Source of the DNA: Chamaecrista fasciculata
Taxonomy: Eukaryota; Streptophyta; Magnoliopsida; Fabales; Fabaceae
DNA: 64,000 bases
Reading direction: 5' to 3'
Assembly (NCBI GenBank): GCA_003254925.1
Contig: QANZ01004226.1
Span: forward strand, 62,001 to 126,000
This document shows, one piece after another, positions 61,999 to 64,000 of this stretch. The translations under genes were made by a program, and so were the position numbers. The notes under the pieces were generated by a model that was not told where the DNA came from, did not search any database, and was given only the letters and a program-made list of their open reading frames with translations. The first letter of the stretch is position 1; each line of letters starts with the position of its first letter.

Positions 61999-63212
61999 TC
62001 AAAGCGTCTTTCCAGTGGCTCCCTTGTGCACTTTAGCGCAATACTCAAACAAGCTCCCATCAAAGCAACGCCTCACAGCTTCTTTTGACAAGAAGCCTTC
62101 TTCATCTCTTGCTAAAAGATACAAAGCTCCCCACTCTAATTTACTCGCTGCCCTGCAATTGTTTCATAGAAATTCCATTACTTTAATTTCGAAGACAATT
62201 GGGTATACAAGCAACGTCACATTTAGAGAGAAAGAGAGGACTGACCAGCCAAAGAAATCATAGGCAACACTATTTGCTTGAGTCATATACCAGATCTCCT
62301 TCAGTGTCAATTTATCAGGCACCTTGCGTGCATACTTGCTGAACATGGTTTCGAAGTTTGCTGGGATGAATCTGCAATTTCCATTTTCAGTAACTGCAGG
62401 TGATACAGTTGACAAAAGCCAAATCACTGCCATTCTTAGTTCTTACCTTCCCTCTGTGTCATAGGTCCCTGAATCACCTCCATGTTTTCCCCTGTGTATG
62501 TTTTGTATGTAAATTGGGAAGAAAGGTGAAGGTAGCCATGTCTGCGTCAAAAAATGTTCAAGTAAGTGGAAGTTTTCGCTAAGACATGTGAATCATAATT
62601 GAATATTACACATAATGGAGACTTACGGGAAGAGTAGGATAACTCAAAGCTACATGGATAAGAACCATAAATACGAAGGAAGAAATCACATTAAAACCCA
62701 TCGCGCGAAGTCCTGCAAATCAATAGAAACAAAAATCAAAACCAACCGGAATAAATCTGAATTTGATTTGTGATCGCAAAGATGAGAGACAAACAAACAC
62801 ATAGAGGCATCTACAGTTACCTCTGTAAGTCTCCCATGGGTATATAATTCCATCATTGTCTAGATCGAAAAAGGCTGCGTGCTGCTGAAGAACAGACATG
62901 TTATTATGCTTGTGGCCCCAAGTGCCATTCACATTCTCCGTATCAGGAGCAATCAAAGCTCGAGGCACATCTGATGAGAGAAGCGAAATCGTCATAAAAT
63001 TAGGGTGTTTAATTAACCATATGAAATCAGAAATTAGGTTTGGAACTGAAAATAATCAGTGATTCCATCAAAAATCAAAGAAAAAGAAAATAATTACAGG
63101 GTTTGGGAAGCTTGGTCTCTAAATCAGCTCGGATCTTCCTCTCGGCGGTGATGGGTGCCTTGTCGGCCACCGTAGATATGGAATCATTGGATGATTCAGT
63201 CGTGGCGGACAT
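61999..63212 (-). CDS. Caleosin / peroxygenase
   Basis: Calcium-binding haem peroxygenase of lipid droplets or membranes, active in oxylipin metabolism and stress response. Six exons, high to low: 63212-63098, 62970-62821, 62712-62627, 62541-62447, 62371-62246, 62152-61999; 241 residues, the usual length. The N-terminal EF-hand loop runs 74-85 ([15 protein letters not shown] around it). His69 (LQQHAAFFD) matches a haem-ligand histidine of Arabidopsis caleosin, and a second candidate histidine lies in RGKHGG near 137. A hydrophobic stretch (about 88-112) leads into the proline knot [11 protein letters not shown]. The C-terminus has the conserved [34 protein letters not shown]. It converges with the SUVR gene. 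Family is certain; whether it is a seed or stress form is not. Confidence 0.95.
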
Positions 63213-63489
63213 TACTGGAGTAATCAATCGGTATGTGTAAACTGTGAAGTGTGAAGTTGCTCTGTGATTGCAAGCAAGGCTTAAATTAAGCTTCTACTTT
63301 CAACTTTCTACTATCTATGGTTTTGTGAGCAAAAAAGTGGTAATAACTAATAACCATAATGGAAGATGCTTAATAATAGGGAAACGTAAACATACATACA
63401 ATAACAGATTCCAAACGACTCGCTTGCTGGGTCCTTGTTCAACGCCTTCCAATTATAATTAGAAATATATATACATATATAATAGGCCA

Positions 63490-64000
63490 GAACCATATTT
63501 TGATCCCTAATATTTATCCAAAATTCCAATTTGATCCCTAATATTTTTATGCTCCATTTCGTCCTTAATATTTTCTAGAAGTTTCACAATTAGTCCCTAA
63601 CTATTGAATGTGGTCATATCTCTCTCATTTGAAAAATTAGAGCTACAAGTTAAATTTGATGAGTTGTTTCTTTGCTCAGTTGAAGTCATCGACAAACAAG
63701 GCAAAATCAGACATGAAATCGAGCTTGAAAATAGGTCATTTATTTCATAAATTAAGTCATATATTTCTCATTATCAGGTTCCAATGCAACGAAACCAGAA
63801 CTATAAAATACTGTTGACGATTTCTTTCTCTACTTAGTTTTAATCGTTGACAAATGAGGTCAAATAGTATTTTGAAGGTAAATTTGGTCAAAATATCAGT
63901 ATTAATTTTCAAAGTACTATTTGACCTTATTTATCAACAATTCCAACTAATCAAAGAAAGAATTCATCAAATTTAACTCATAGTTTTGATTTCATCATGT
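63490..64000. repeat. Third copy of the foldback family (cut by window end)
   Basis: Begins with TTTGATCCCTAATATTTATC and TTCGTCCTTAATATTTTC, then GGTCATATCTCTCTCATTTG and GTCATCGACAAACAAGG. Near 63840-63960 it turns back on itself: GACAAATGAGGTCAAATAGT followed by AGTACTATTTGACCTTATT, the same loop as at 43.24-43.29 kb. The right arm runs off the window. Confidence 0.65.

Noticed and set aside
1-64000. tRNA, rRNA or CRISPR-like arrays
   Set aside because: Box A/B words occur only in the SINE-like elements, and no regularly spaced repeat array was seen.

Overview
This is nuclear DNA from a flowering plant, almost certainly a dicot. It is AT-rich, the genes are split by many GT-AG introns, and the gene families present (VQ protein, myosin XI, TH2, IPUT1, PDLP, SUVR, caleosin) are plant families. 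The species cannot be fixed from the sequence. The window is an assembly product: it has one run of about 808 N (36998-37805) and single N bases near 47030 and 47330.

Layout. 0-4.6 kb: a VQ-motif gene (minus) whose upstream region holds a direct duplication with paired W-boxes. 4.6-17 kb: a complete 38-exon myosin XI gene (plus), 1525 codons. 19.7-24 kb: TH2, the TenA/HAD fusion of thiamin metabolism (plus). 24-28.3 kb: gene-poor, with a hAT-like element and a small promoter-bearing locus near 26.0 kb. 28.4-31.9 kb: an IPUT1-type GT8 glycosyltransferase (minus). 33.7-36.5 kb: a DUF946/Vps62 protein (minus). 39.1-40.2 kb: a single-exon C2-domain protein (minus). 40.8-44 kb: a MULE-type element and a large foldback element. 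44.3-46.5 kb: a two-exon plasmodesmata-located DUF26 protein (plus). 46.8-52 kb: repeat-rich (SINE, LINE remnant, 1.2-kb MULE-like element, foldback copy, tandem duplication). 52.1-60.7 kb: a SUVR1/2-type SET protein (plus) with a probable intron-bearing 5' leader. 62-63.2 kb: a caleosin/peroxygenase (minus). The window ends inside a third foldback-family copy.

The genes do not form a pathway or operon; each is an independent housekeeping or signalling gene. I rebuilt the reading frames exon by exon, and every multi-exon model closes with conserved phase to a natural stop. Two introns (one in myosin XI, one in IPUT1) require GC-AG splice sites. I found no clear new multi-gene system. The most unusual structure is the foldback family, whose copy at 42.6-44.0 kb is a hairpin with arms of about 320 bp flanked by mirrored short repeats. 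Other points of interest are the duplicated W-box block upstream of the VQ gene, the presequence-like reading frame that is out of frame with TH2, and the unexplained small locus at 26.0 kb.
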